Below are positions 1 to 5,527 of a DNA stretch of 6,937 bases, piece by piece; the first letter of the stretch is position 1, and every line of letters begins with the position of its first letter. Location: assembly GCA_944391365.1 (NCBI GenBank), contig CALXTH010000157.1, positions 1 through 6,937 of the forward strand. Direction: 5' to 3'. The translations under genes were made by a program, and so were the position numbers. The notes below the pieces were generated by a model, which made no database searches, was not told where the DNA came from, and saw nothing but the letters and a program-made list of their open reading frames with translations. The DNA comes from an uncultured Alphaproteobacteria bacterium (GTDB lineage: Bacteria > Pseudomonadota > Alphaproteobacteria > RF32 > CAG-239).

Positions 1-1
1 T

Positions 2-199
2 GTCGATACCACCGGCGCCGGAGACCTTTATGCCGCCGGTTTTCTCTACGGATTACTGAACGACCGCAGCATCGGCACCTGTGCCATGATTGGCAGCATT
101 GCCGCCGCCGAAATTATCAGCCATTACGGCGCTCGTCCTGAGGTTTCGCTCCGGGGATATGTCCGCAACAACCTGATAAAATACGGCAAAACCCTTTAA
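2..199 (+). CDS. PfkB-family carbohydrate/nucleoside kinase, C-terminal part (5' end outside window)
   Basis: The last 65 codons of a ribokinase-like (PfkB) kinase, an enzyme that transfers phosphate from ATP to a sugar or nucleoside hydroxyl in the cytoplasm. Translation from base 2 opens with VDTTGAGDLYAAGF, which is PfkB signature 2. The GAGD aspartate (codon at 23-25) is the catalytic base of the family and the preceding glycines form the anion hole. The following helix (GFLYGLLN) and the alanine-rich helix (GSIAAAEIISHYGARP) match the usual C-terminal end, which favours the adenosine-kinase/sugar-kinase subgroup. The substrate cannot be read from this fragment because the sugar-binding N-terminal lid is missing. 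The frame ends at TAA 197-199 and a terminator follows within 20 bases, so this is the last gene of its transcript. Confidence 0.9.
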   Translation, partial: VDTTGAGDLYAAGFLYGLLNDRSIGTCAMIGSIAAAEIISHYGARPEVSLRGYVRNNLIKYGKTL

Positions 200-218
200 G
201 ACAGCACGTTTCAAAAAC

Positions 219-255
219 AAAAAAGGCTTTGTTCTTTTCGGAACAAGCCTTTTTT
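219..255. terminator. Bidirectional rho-independent terminator between convergent genes
   Basis: An inverted repeat pairs A6-GGCTT-(T bulge)-GTTC (219-234) with GAAC-AAGCC-T6 (241-255) around a 6-base loop, TTTTCG. A run of T lies downstream on the plus strand and, by symmetry, on the minus strand. It can therefore end both the PfkB kinase transcript coming from the left and the small membrane-protein transcript coming from the right, whose stop codon is at 264-266. Confidence 0.88.
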
Positions 256-263
256 AATACAAC

Positions 264-560
264 TCAGACTAATAAATGCCGCTGATCAGTCTTATCCTCC
301 GTCTCAATCACCGAGCCCAAGATGAAATCAATCATTCTCGGCAAGAACAAAGATAAAACCACGGCACTGACATACCCTTCAAATTCTTTGAATATATGCT
401 GATTAAACAAGACCAGCATAAAACCGGCGGCGCCTACTGACAGATAAGCAATCAGCTTAACAACAGATAATAACCCGTTTTTGCCGAACCTTACTTCCAA
501 AACATATTGCAATACTTGCAACAATATGCCCGCAATTAAAATAATAAAAAAAACAGCCAT
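264..560 (-). CDS. Small integral membrane protein, function unknown
   Basis: I do not recognise this 98-residue protein. It has three likely membrane helices: about residues 2-20 (FFIILIAGILLQVLQYVL), 33-52 and 62-84 (the last interrupted by PRMID). A basic loop (RFGKNG, 25-29) separates the first two helices, and the charged C-terminal tail (ETEDKTDQR, 86-94) is probably cytoplasmic. It has no cysteine and no recognisable catalytic motif. The gene lies alone between the terminator of the rubredoxin-fusion gene and the bidirectional terminator at 219-255, so it is probably a single-gene transcript. The ATG has no clear Shine-Dalgarno sequence; the bases before it are AT-rich. No other start codon lies in frame just upstream. 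Its reality rests on length, strong hydrophobic patterning and neat fit between two terminators. Confidence 0.68.
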   Translation of the reverse strand: MAVFFIILIAGILLQVLQYVLEVRFGKNGLLSVVKLIAYLSVGAAGFMLVLFNQHIFKEFEGYVSAVVLSLFLPRMIDFILGSVIETEDKTDQRHLLV

Positions 561-654
561 GATTATAAAATTTAATAGTTTGCAAAATGATATTGATTTA
601 TGACTATCTTCCTACCACTAAAACCTTAAAAAAACCTTTACCTCCCCCCATATC

Positions 655-689
655 CAAAATAAAAAAGGGGAAGAACAATCTCCCCCTTT
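655..689 (-). terminator. Rho-independent terminator after the rubredoxin-fusion gene
   Basis: Read on the minus strand, AAAGGGGGA (689-681), an 8-base loop and TTCCCCTTT (672-664) form a 9-bp stem with one G-T pair. An almost pure T run follows (663-655). It begins about 20 bases after the TAA at 710-712. The rest of 561-709 is AT-rich intergenic DNA that must also hold the promoter of the small membrane-protein gene. I could not pick a confident -35/-10 pair there: a TATAAT lies directly against the ATG, too close to serve as its -10. Confidence 0.88.
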
Positions 690-709
690 CAAAATTCGAG
701 CTGCCGCCT

Positions 710-1369
710 TTACCGCTGTTCAAACATATCTTTGCCAACACCGCAAACCGGACAAACATAATCATCCGGCAGTTCCTCAAAAGGAACATCCCCGTCATAA
801 ACATATTCGCAAACAGTGCAAACCCATTTTTTCTCTGTATTTTCTGCCATTTCTTTCTCCTTTTCTTTTTGTTGTTTATAGTCATTAAAACTCTTAATCA
901 CATCATTTTTAAAATAATCACGATAATTATTATAAGTCAACGGTTCCCCACAGTCCGTATTCCGGCTGTCAATAACTTCCGCCAAAAACAGCGTATTGCT
1001 GTCATAAACAATCCTCTGCAAAACTTTTGCCCTGATTTCCGCCAGATTCTGCTTCAAATACGGCAACCCGTCTTTCAATTCATAATCAACATTATCCCAC
1101 TTGTTCACATTCCGGCTACTCTGAAAACCAAAATTTGCCACCACGAAAGGCGCCACATTTTTGCACAAAACCGACAAAGAAAACACCCCGCTTTGCTCAA
1201 TCACCGACTTGGTATAACTGTTGTTGTGACACGACAAAGCAATCACCAGCGGCTTGTTGGCCACCTGCATCACGGCATCAACCACACTCCCGCACAACCG
1301 GCCGCCTTTCTCCGCGGCTCCCAGCACATAAAGCCCGTGCGTCAACTTAAACAAAGCGGATTCGTCCAT
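710..1369 (-). CDS. hrb: Flavin reductase-rubredoxin fusion (high-molecular-weight rubredoxin type)
   Basis: A 219-residue two-domain electron carrier. Residues 1 to about 155 are an FMN-binding flavin-reductase-like domain (LFKLTHGLYVL at 6-16; VMQVANKPLVIAL at 33-45; GFQSSRN at 81-87). A charged linker rich in K and E (165-180) leads to a rubredoxin domain. That domain has the four iron ligands C184 and C187 (CTVC) and C206 and C209 (CPVCG), plus the aromatic W182/Y189. The fusion matches Moorella-type Hrb, known to pass electrons from NAD(P)H to flavodiiron (FprA) proteins that reduce O2 or NO. It is cytoplasmic. A strong SD (AGGAGAGGG, near 1372-1380) precedes the ATG, and slyX ends 24 bases upstream on the same strand, so the two are probably co-transcribed. 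Two oddities: the rubredoxin loop is about 11 residues shorter than in classical rubredoxins, and Glu follows the second Cys where Gly is usual. No flavodiiron gene is in view. Confidence 0.9.
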   Translation of the reverse strand: MDESALFKLTHGLYVLGAAEKGGRLCGSVVDAVMQVANKPLVIALSCHNNSYTKSVIEQSGVFSLSVLCKNVAPFVVANFGFQSSRNVNKWDNVDYELKDGLPYLKQNLAEIRAKVLQRIVYDSNTLFLAEVIDSRNTDCGEPLTYNNYRDYFKNDVIKSFNDYKQQKEKEKEMAENTEKKWVCTVCEYVYDGDVPFEELPDDYVCPVCGVGKDMFEQR

Positions 1370-1393
1370 TTCCCTCTCCTCTGAAAAAAAACT

Positions 1394-1603
1394 TTAATAA
1401 TGCGGCGGCGGCACTTCTTCGCTCAAAGGTTTCACCACCTCTTGGTTCAGACTATCAAACAAATATTTATTCTGTCTTAACAATTGGTCGATTCGTTTCC
1501 CCTGTTCAACCACAACCTGATTAAGCTCATCATTTGTCTTTTCCAGACATGCAATTGCCGATTCGATAGTTATCAGCCGCTGCTCCAATTCTTCTTTATT
1601 CAT
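1394..1603 (-). CDS. slyX: SlyX family protein
   Basis: A 69-residue soluble protein matching the SlyX family in length and plan. It is an almost continuous acidic helical coiled coil (residues 1-55, with heptad-like I/L spacing in EELEQRLITIESAIACLEK and DELNQVVVEQGKRIDQLLR), followed by the family's signature proline-rich tail EEVPPPHY at the extreme C-terminus. The molecular function of SlyX is not established; in E. coli it lies next to slyD. Here its neighbour is the rubredoxin fusion. An AGGA at 1611-1614 with a 7-base T spacer supports the ATG at 1601-1603. A good minus-strand promoter lies just upstream (1637-1665). Confidence 0.92.
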   Translation of the reverse strand: MNKEELEQRLITIESAIACLEKTNDELNQVVVEQGKRIDQLLRQNKYLFDSLNQEVVKPLSEEVPPPHY

Positions 1604-1613
1604 AAAAAAATCC

Positions 1614-1644
1614 TGCTATAATGAATACCTGAACTTAATATAAT
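1614..1644 (+). promoter_or_regulatory. Candidate -10 elements for the helicase gene
   Basis: Two plus-strand TATAAT hexamers lie upstream of the ATG at 1672. One is at 1617-1622 as an extended -10 (TGCTATAAT, TG at 1614-1615). The other is at 1639-1644 and overlaps the -10 of the opposing slyX promoter. Neither has a good -35 at 16-18 bases, so which one is used is uncertain. The TTGACA at 1659-1664 is too close to the start codon to be the helicase -35; read in reverse it belongs to the slyX promoter. Confidence 0.4.
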
Positions 1645-1665
1645 GCCAAAAAAGAGACTTGACAA
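1637..1665 (-). promoter_or_regulatory. Predicted sigma70-type promoter for slyX-hrb
   Basis: On the minus strand, TTGTCA (1665-1660) is followed by a 17-base spacer and TATATT (1642-1637). This predicts a start near 1630 and a leader of about 27 bases to the slyX ATG. Each hexamer differs from consensus at one position and the spacing is optimal. The call is by pattern only. Confidence 0.6.
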
Positions 1666-1671
1666 CAACAG

Positions 1672-3198
1672 ATGTCCGACGAACTTGAAATAAATGCCGA
1701 ATTTGAAAAAGCATTAAAAATTATCAATGACACCAATCACCACTTGTTCATCACCGGCAAAGCGGGCACCGGAAAATCAACCCTGCTGGACTACTGCTAC
1801 AAACACTGCCCCAAAGACCTGGTCATCATCGCACCGACCGGCGTCGCTGCTTTGAATGTCAAAGGACAAACCATCCACCGTTTTTTCAATTTTCCGATTA
1901 ACGTCACTGTCGAAAAAATCAAAAATCTTGAAGTCAAACCGCGCAGCCTCGGTATTTTCCGCAATCTGGACACGATTTTTATTGATGAAGTCTCCATGCT
2001 CCGGGCTGACCTGCTTGACTGCATTGATGCTTTTTTACAAATTTACGGCCCCCGGCCCGATACAACTTTCGGCGGTGTGCAAATGGTCTTTGTCGGCGAC
2101 ATGTACCAGCTGCCGCCGGTTGTCAACAATGATGAAATGGAACTTTTCGCAAAAAAATATCGCTCACCTTATTTTTTTGACGCCGACGTCTTCAACGGAC
2201 TAAAACTTGAAATCGTCGAACTCCGGCAAATCTACCGCCAGAAAGATGAACATTTTATTGAGCTGCTAAACCGGATTCGCGACAACATCGCCACCACTCA
2301 GGATTTAACCGAACTCAACACCCGGACGGGAGCCCCCCGCAAAGAAGGCGAATTTTATATTCACCTGACCCCGACCAATCGCCAGGCTGACGCCATCAAC
2401 GAGGCCAAACTGAATGAACTCGCTTCGCCTCTGCATATTGCCAAAGCCGACGTTGAAGGCGTCTTCACCCGGGACTATTACCCCACGGCAGAAGAACTGA
2501 GTTTCAAACAAGGCGCCCAGATCATGTTCCTGAACAACGACATGAAAAACCGCTGGGTCAACGGCTCCGTCGGCCACATTGAAGACATCACGGAAGACAG
2601 TGCCGGCAAACCGGTAGTCAAAGTCCGCCTGCACGATTCGCATAAACTGGTACGCGTTCTACCCTATACCTGGGAAATCTTCCGTTATAAAAAAGACGGC
2701 GATCACATTTCTTCAGAATCTGTCGGCTCGTTCACACAGTTTCCCTTCCGCCTGGCCTGGGCTATTACCATCCACAAAAGCCAGGGAAAAACTTTTCAAA
2801 ATGTTGAAATTGATTTCGGGCGCGGAGCTTTTTTTTTTTTTTTTGTTTATGACGCACTCAGCCGCTGTAACACTCTGGATGGCATCAGCCTGACCCGGCC
2901 GCCTCGTTGCGAAGACATTTTGACCGACTACCGTATTTTTGAATTTCTCAACCAATGCCGCCCGCTCGATGAACAACTGCCGCTGTCGGCATACAACAAA
3001 AAACAAATACTTTCCGCAGCCATCTCCCGCCGCCAAAAACTTGAAACCCTCTATCAAAAAATTGACGGCACCCGTTCCCGGCGGATAATCATCCCCCTGG
3101 CCGTCAAAGGCGAAAATCTGCTTGCATTCTGCACCGAACGGGGCGAACAACGCAGCTTCAACATTGAACGGCTGCTGGTTCTCCGCCCCGCCTCATAA
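1672..3198 (+). CDS. PIF1-like superfamily 1 DNA helicase with C-terminal WYL-like module; contains poly-Phe tract
   Basis: A 508-residue ATP-dependent helicase of the PIF1/RecD2-like SF1B group. Motifs in order: Walker A GKAGTGKST (29-37), Ia APTGVAA (54-60), Walker B DEVSM (105-109), III GDMYQLPPV (142-150), an arginine motif QIYRQ (186-190), HLTPTNRQAD (231-240), V ITIHKSQGKTF (365-375) and VI ALSRC (395-399). Residues from about 447 to 505 (LEIxx-type start, IIIPLAVKGENLLAF, then RGEQRSFNIERLL) resemble a WYL domain, a small Sm-like fold that senses or binds nucleic-acid ligands, so this is probably a helicase-WYL fusion. Between motifs V and VI a 16-T run encodes F387-F391 where family members usually read F-A-x-G-Q. 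The tyrosine-flanked Val before ALSR is Asp (D394). The SD is weak (AAGAGA, about 14 bases upstream), so the start is likely but not certain. The role is presumably DNA repair or replication-fork processing; the substrate is unknown. Confidence 0.9.
   Translation: MSDELEINAEFEKALKIINDTNHHLFITGKAGTGKSTLLDYCYKHCPKDLVIIAPTGVAALNVKGQTIHRFFNFPINVTVEKIKNLEVKPRSLGIFRNLDTIFIDEVSMLRADLLDCIDAFLQIYGPRPDTTFGGVQMVFVGDMYQLPPVVNNDEMELFAKKYRSPYFFDADVFNGLKLEIVELRQIYRQKDEHFIELLNRIRDNIATTQDLTELNTRTGAPRKEGEFYIHLTPTNRQADAINEAKLNELASPLHIAKADVEGVFTRDYYPTAEELSFKQGAQIMFLNNDMKNRWVNGSVGHIEDITEDSAGKPVVKVRLHDSHKLVRVLPYTWEIFRYKKDGDHISSESVGSFTQFPFRLAWAITIHKSQGKTFQNVEIDFGRGAFFFFFVYDALSRCNTLDGISLTRPPRCEDILTDYRIFEFLNQCRPLDEQLPLSAYNKKQILSAAISRRQKLETLYQKIDGTRSRRIIIPLAVKGENLLAFCTERGEQRSFNIERLLVLRPAS
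2829..2844 (+). repeat. 16-T homopolymer inside the helicase gene
   Basis: An uninterrupted run of 16 T, covering the last base of codon Ala386 and five TTT codons (387-391). It keeps the frame intact at its present length; any change that is not a multiple of 3 would shift the frame before motif VI and remove motif VI and the WYL-like region. Neighbouring coding DNA has normal composition. Confidence 0.97.
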
Positions 3199-3202
3199 GC
3201 GC

Positions 3203-4195
3203 TTAATCTTTCAGGATCAGTCTGACTTTTCCACCTCCGGCCTCAAAATCAGCTTCTCCGCCGACCGGAAAAGTCATCAGCGGCGTACTATGACCGAAAT
3301 CCGCATTGGCAATCACCGGCAGACGGCGAAGCGGCTCAATCGCATTCACCATATACATCAACTGATCGCGGCTGACTTTTGACCCTTTCTGAAACCGCCC
3401 GATAACAATTCCTGTCACATTGCCAAAATCCGACTGATAACTGAGTGCCGTCAGATTCCGCATAAAATCACAAATATCCGAGTCCGCCGTATCTTCAACA
3501 AACAAAACCGTATTTTTCTCAAAAGCCGGCCGATAAGCCGTCCCGAGCAACAAATTGAACGTACCGAGATTTCCGCCGATAATCGTTCCCCGAGCCTTCC
3601 CTTCGTTCAAAATCCAATAACTGTCATTTTTAATAAATTCCCGCTTATCCTGATCCAAAAACCACAAATCATCACTCCACGCTTCCGAAGCCGGAACATC
3701 ATGCGTCCCTGTCTCCATCAACATCTCGGACATCCGTGCCAAAGTATAGTCACAACCTTTAAGCATGCCGACAGAACTGAAATGCGGCCCGGAATAAGTC
3801 ACCAGCCCGGTTTTGGCATAAATCGCATCCAACAAAGCCGTCACATCGGAAAAACCGCACAAAATTTTCGGATTCGCCCTGATAAGCTCATAATCCAGAT
3901 AAGGCAAAAGCTGATTACAATTAAACCCGCCGATAATTGTAAATATCCCCTTTACCGATGTATCACCAAAAGCCTGCATAAGATCAGCCGCCCGCTTTTC
4001 TGCCGTCGTTGTCAGCAGCATATCAAAATTTTCTTCCGTCGCATTGTCGGCAAACACAACCCTCAAGCCCAAAGCCTCAAAACGCTCCTGCGCCAAAGCC
4101 CGGACATCCGGCCCGATCAGCTTCACCCCGCGCGACGGTGCCACAATCATCACTTTGTCACCTTTTTTCAACTTTTGAGGAACAATTCTCTGCAT
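3203..4195 (-). CDS. S66 family serine peptidase (LD-carboxypeptidase / MccF-like)
   Basis: A 330-residue enzyme of peptidase family S66. Members are cytoplasmic. LdcA removes the terminal D-Ala from murein tetrapeptides during recycling, and MccF cleaves microcin C7-type peptide-nucleotides, giving immunity. The N-terminal strand KKGDKVMIVAPS (10-21) is typical. The Ser-Glu-His triad is visible: nucleophile S116 in CGFSDVTALL, E234 in LFVEDTAD, and H302 in FGHSTPLMTFPVG. GTIIGGNL (203-210) is also a family block. Position and spacing of the triad sit close to those of MccF. The LdcA/MccF choice cannot be settled from motifs alone. The start is set at ATG 4193-4195 because an AGGAG lies 8 bases upstream; the frame stays open for 24 more codons, but that extension reads through the SD. 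The gene is convergent with the helicase, their stops 4 bases apart, and divergent from the antiporter. Confidence 0.9.
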   Translation of the reverse strand: MQRIVPQKLKKGDKVMIVAPSRGVKLIGPDVRALAQERFEALGLRVVFADNATEENFDMLLTTTAEKRAADLMQAFGDTSVKGIFTIIGGFNCNQLLPYLDYELIRANPKILCGFSDVTALLDAIYAKTGLVTYSGPHFSSVGMLKGCDYTLARMSEMLMETGTHDVPASEAWSDDLWFLDQDKREFIKNDSYWILNEGKARGTIIGGNLGTFNLLLGTAYRPAFEKNTVLFVEDTADSDICDFMRNLTALSYQSDFGNVTGIVIGRFQKGSKVSRDQLMYMVNAIEPLRRLPVIANADFGHSTPLMTFPVGGEADFEAGGGKVRLILKD

Positions 4196-4203
4196 TTCGC
4201 CAT

Positions 4204-4208
4204 CTCCT
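4204..4208 (-). promoter_or_regulatory. Shine-Dalgarno site fixing the start of the S66 peptidase
   Basis: AGGAG on the minus strand, 8 bases before the ATG at 4195-4193. It supports the 330-residue product over the 354-residue one that would begin at 4267, whose extra N-terminus (EKQGMYKKVFFYLLKKGDGE) has no match to the family. Confidence 0.8.
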
Positions 4209-4238
4209 TTTTTCAACAAATAAAAAAACACTTTTTTA

Positions 4239-4267
4239 TACATACCCTGTTTTTCAAAAAAAACCAA
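4239..4267 (-). promoter_or_regulatory. Weak candidate promoter for the S66 peptidase
   Basis: Minus-strand TTGGTT (4267-4262), a 17-base spacer and TATGTA (4244-4239), with a TATAAA a few bases further on. Both hexamers are imperfect and the region is rich in T runs, so this is only a candidate. It lies in the gap between the divergent peptidase and antiporter genes (4196-4339). Confidence 0.3.
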
Positions 4268-4299
4268 GACAGATTCATATTTTCTTCATCCTTTTTAAT

Positions 4300-4305
4300 G
4301 ATAAT
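4300..4305 (+). promoter_or_regulatory. Candidate -10 element for the antiporter-channel operon
   Basis: GATAAT, one mismatch from the -10 consensus, lies 34 bases before the antiporter ATG. No convincing -35 is seen at the proper distance. Confidence 0.28.
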
Positions 4306-4330
4306 CAGACACAAAGAAATCATTTTTCAC

Positions 4331-4334
4331 AGGA
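4331..4334 (+). promoter_or_regulatory. Shine-Dalgarno site fixing the antiporter start
   Basis: AGGA with a 5-base spacer before the ATG at 4340. The open frame extends far upstream to 3701, but that part is antisense to the S66 peptidase and has no membrane or family pattern, whereas the protein from 4340 begins directly with the first transmembrane helix expected for the family. Confidence 0.75.
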
Positions 4335-4339
4335 TAAAC

Positions 4340-5521
4340 ATGAACTTAAACCTGCTGTTGCTCATCTGCGGCGTTCTGCTGCTGTTTTGTGTCTTTGCCA
4401 ACCGCATTTCCGACCGGTTCGGCATCCCCGCATTGTTGCTTTTTCTGGGGCTTGGCATGCTGGCCGGCAATGAAGGCGTTGGCAAAATCCAGTTTTATGA
4501 CGCCAAACTCTCCAACCACATCGGAACCGTCGCCCTGATTTTCATTCTGTTTTCCGGCGGACTGGAAACCCGCTGGAACGACATCAAACCCGTTCTCATC
4601 AGAGGCACAATTCTCTCCACTCTTGGCGTTATCATCACGGCCGTTGCCTTGTTCATCTGTTCATATTACCTCCTCCACATGAATTTTGAGGTTTCCGTTC
4701 TCCTGAGCGCCATCGTCTCCTCCACCGACGCTCCTGCGGTTTTCAGCATTATGCGTTCCCAAAAATACGACCTGAAATCAGATCTTAAACCAATTCTCGA
4801 ATTTGAATCCGGCAGCAACGACCCAATGGCCGTTTTGCTGTCAACTGGCGCCCTGAGCCTGCTGAGCGCCCCCGAGTTCAATACGGTCAGCATTATCATT
4901 GATTTCGTTTTACAAATGACTTTGGGAGTTGCGTTCGGACTGGCCATCGGCAAAGCCGCAGTTTATACCCTGCTGAAAATAAAACTCAGCTACATGGGAC
5001 TATACCCCGTCTTTGGCGTCGGCATGGCACTGCTCACTTTCGGGCTGACTCAAAGCCTGCATGGCAACGGATACCTGGCCGTTTACATCTGCGGCATTAT
5101 CATCGGCAATGATGTCTTTTTATACCGCCGCCACCTGATTCGTTTTCACGATTCTCTGGCCTGGATTATGCAAATCGGCATGTTCCTGATCTTGGGGCTG
5201 CTGGTTAATCCGTCAGAACTCTGGAATGTATTTTTTATCAGTCTGGGTTGCTCCATCTGCCTGATTTTCATTGCCCGCCCCTGCGCCGTATTTTTGTGCC
5301 TGTACGGCAGCAAATACACTTTTCACGAAAAAATCTTCATCAGCTGGGCAGGCCTCAAAGGCGCCGTCCCGATTATTCTGGCCACCTATCCGCTGATGAT
5401 AAACTTCCCGAACTCGCAGTTTTTGTTTAATACCATTTTCTTTCTGGTAATCATCTCTGTTCTGTTTCAGGGAAAATCCCTCAACTTCATGGCCAAACAC
5501 CTGCGCCTCTATAAAAGGTAA
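4340..5521 (+). CDS. CPA1 cation/proton antiporter, NhaP2-like, short form without C-terminal regulatory domain
   Basis: A 393-residue inner-membrane exchanger of the monovalent cation:proton antiporter-1 family, closest by motif to the K+/H+ antiporter NhaP2 (CvrA). About 12-13 hydrophobic segments fill the chain. Family blocks: FSGGLETRWNDIKP (71-84), SSTDAPAVFSIMR (127-139), EFESGSNDPMAVLL (154-167) holding the N160-D161 pair in the ion-binding region, and SWAGLKGAVPIILATYP (335-351) with the conserved lysine and arginine-equivalent region. It stops right after the last helix (HLRLYKR). E. coli NhaP2 is near 578 residues because it adds a TrkA-C and a CorC-like domain; both are missing here with no sign of a frameshift, since the next gene starts 6 bases on. 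K+ rather than Na+ as substrate is inferred from the family match and the channel downstream. Confidence 0.9.
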   Translation: MNLNLLLLICGVLLLFCVFANRISDRFGIPALLLFLGLGMLAGNEGVGKIQFYDAKLSNHIGTVALIFILFSGGLETRWNDIKPVLIRGTILSTLGVIITAVALFICSYYLLHMNFEVSVLLSAIVSSTDAPAVFSIMRSQKYDLKSDLKPILEFESGSNDPMAVLLSTGALSLLSAPEFNTVSIIIDFVLQMTLGVAFGLAIGKAAVYTLLKIKLSYMGLYPVFGVGMALLTFGLTQSLHGNGYLAVYICGIIIGNDVFLYRRHLIRFHDSLAWIMQIGMFLILGLLVNPSELWNVFFISLGCSICLIFIARPCAVFLCLYGSKYTFHEKIFISWAGLKGAVPIILATYPLMINFPNSQFLFNTIFFLVIISVLFQGKSLNFMAKHLRLYKR

Positions 5522-5527
5522 CAAACA

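Noticed and set aside
562..585. TTGCAA and TATAAT on the minus strand before the small membrane-protein gene
   Set aside because: The spacer is only 12 bases and the TATAAT touches the ATG, so it cannot be a working promoter for that start.
604..885. Minus-strand frame of 93 codons, rich in Lys/Arg
   Set aside because: It overlaps the 3' end of the rubredoxin fusion in another frame and spans that gene's terminator; low-complexity KKKRRKK start, no family pattern.
587..1384. Long plus-strand open frame of 265 codons opposite the rubredoxin fusion
   Set aside because: It is antisense to a gene with clear flavin-reductase and rubredoxin motifs; its residues are biased (runs of F, L, I, N, K and P) with no domain pattern and no SD.
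1659..1664. Perfect TTGACA just upstream of the helicase start
   Set aside because: It lies 7 bases before the ATG, so any -10 at proper distance would be inside the gene at about 1682; no TATAAT-like hexamer is there. The overlapping reverse hexamer TTGTCA fits the slyX promoter better.
2305..3150. Two minus-strand frames (112 and 145 codons) opposite the helicase
   Set aside because: They mirror well-conserved helicase codons; one contains the KKKKK mirror of the poly-T run. No start signals or domain patterns.
4196..4267. 24-codon N-terminal extension of the S66 peptidase
   Set aside because: It includes the SD sequence of the internal ATG and has no counterpart in the family; no SD of its own was seen.
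3701..4339. N-terminal extension of the antiporter frame (more than 200 codons)
   Set aside because: It lies opposite the S66 peptidase, is rich in H, R and Q, and lacks family similarity; an SD and the first membrane helix place the start at 4340.
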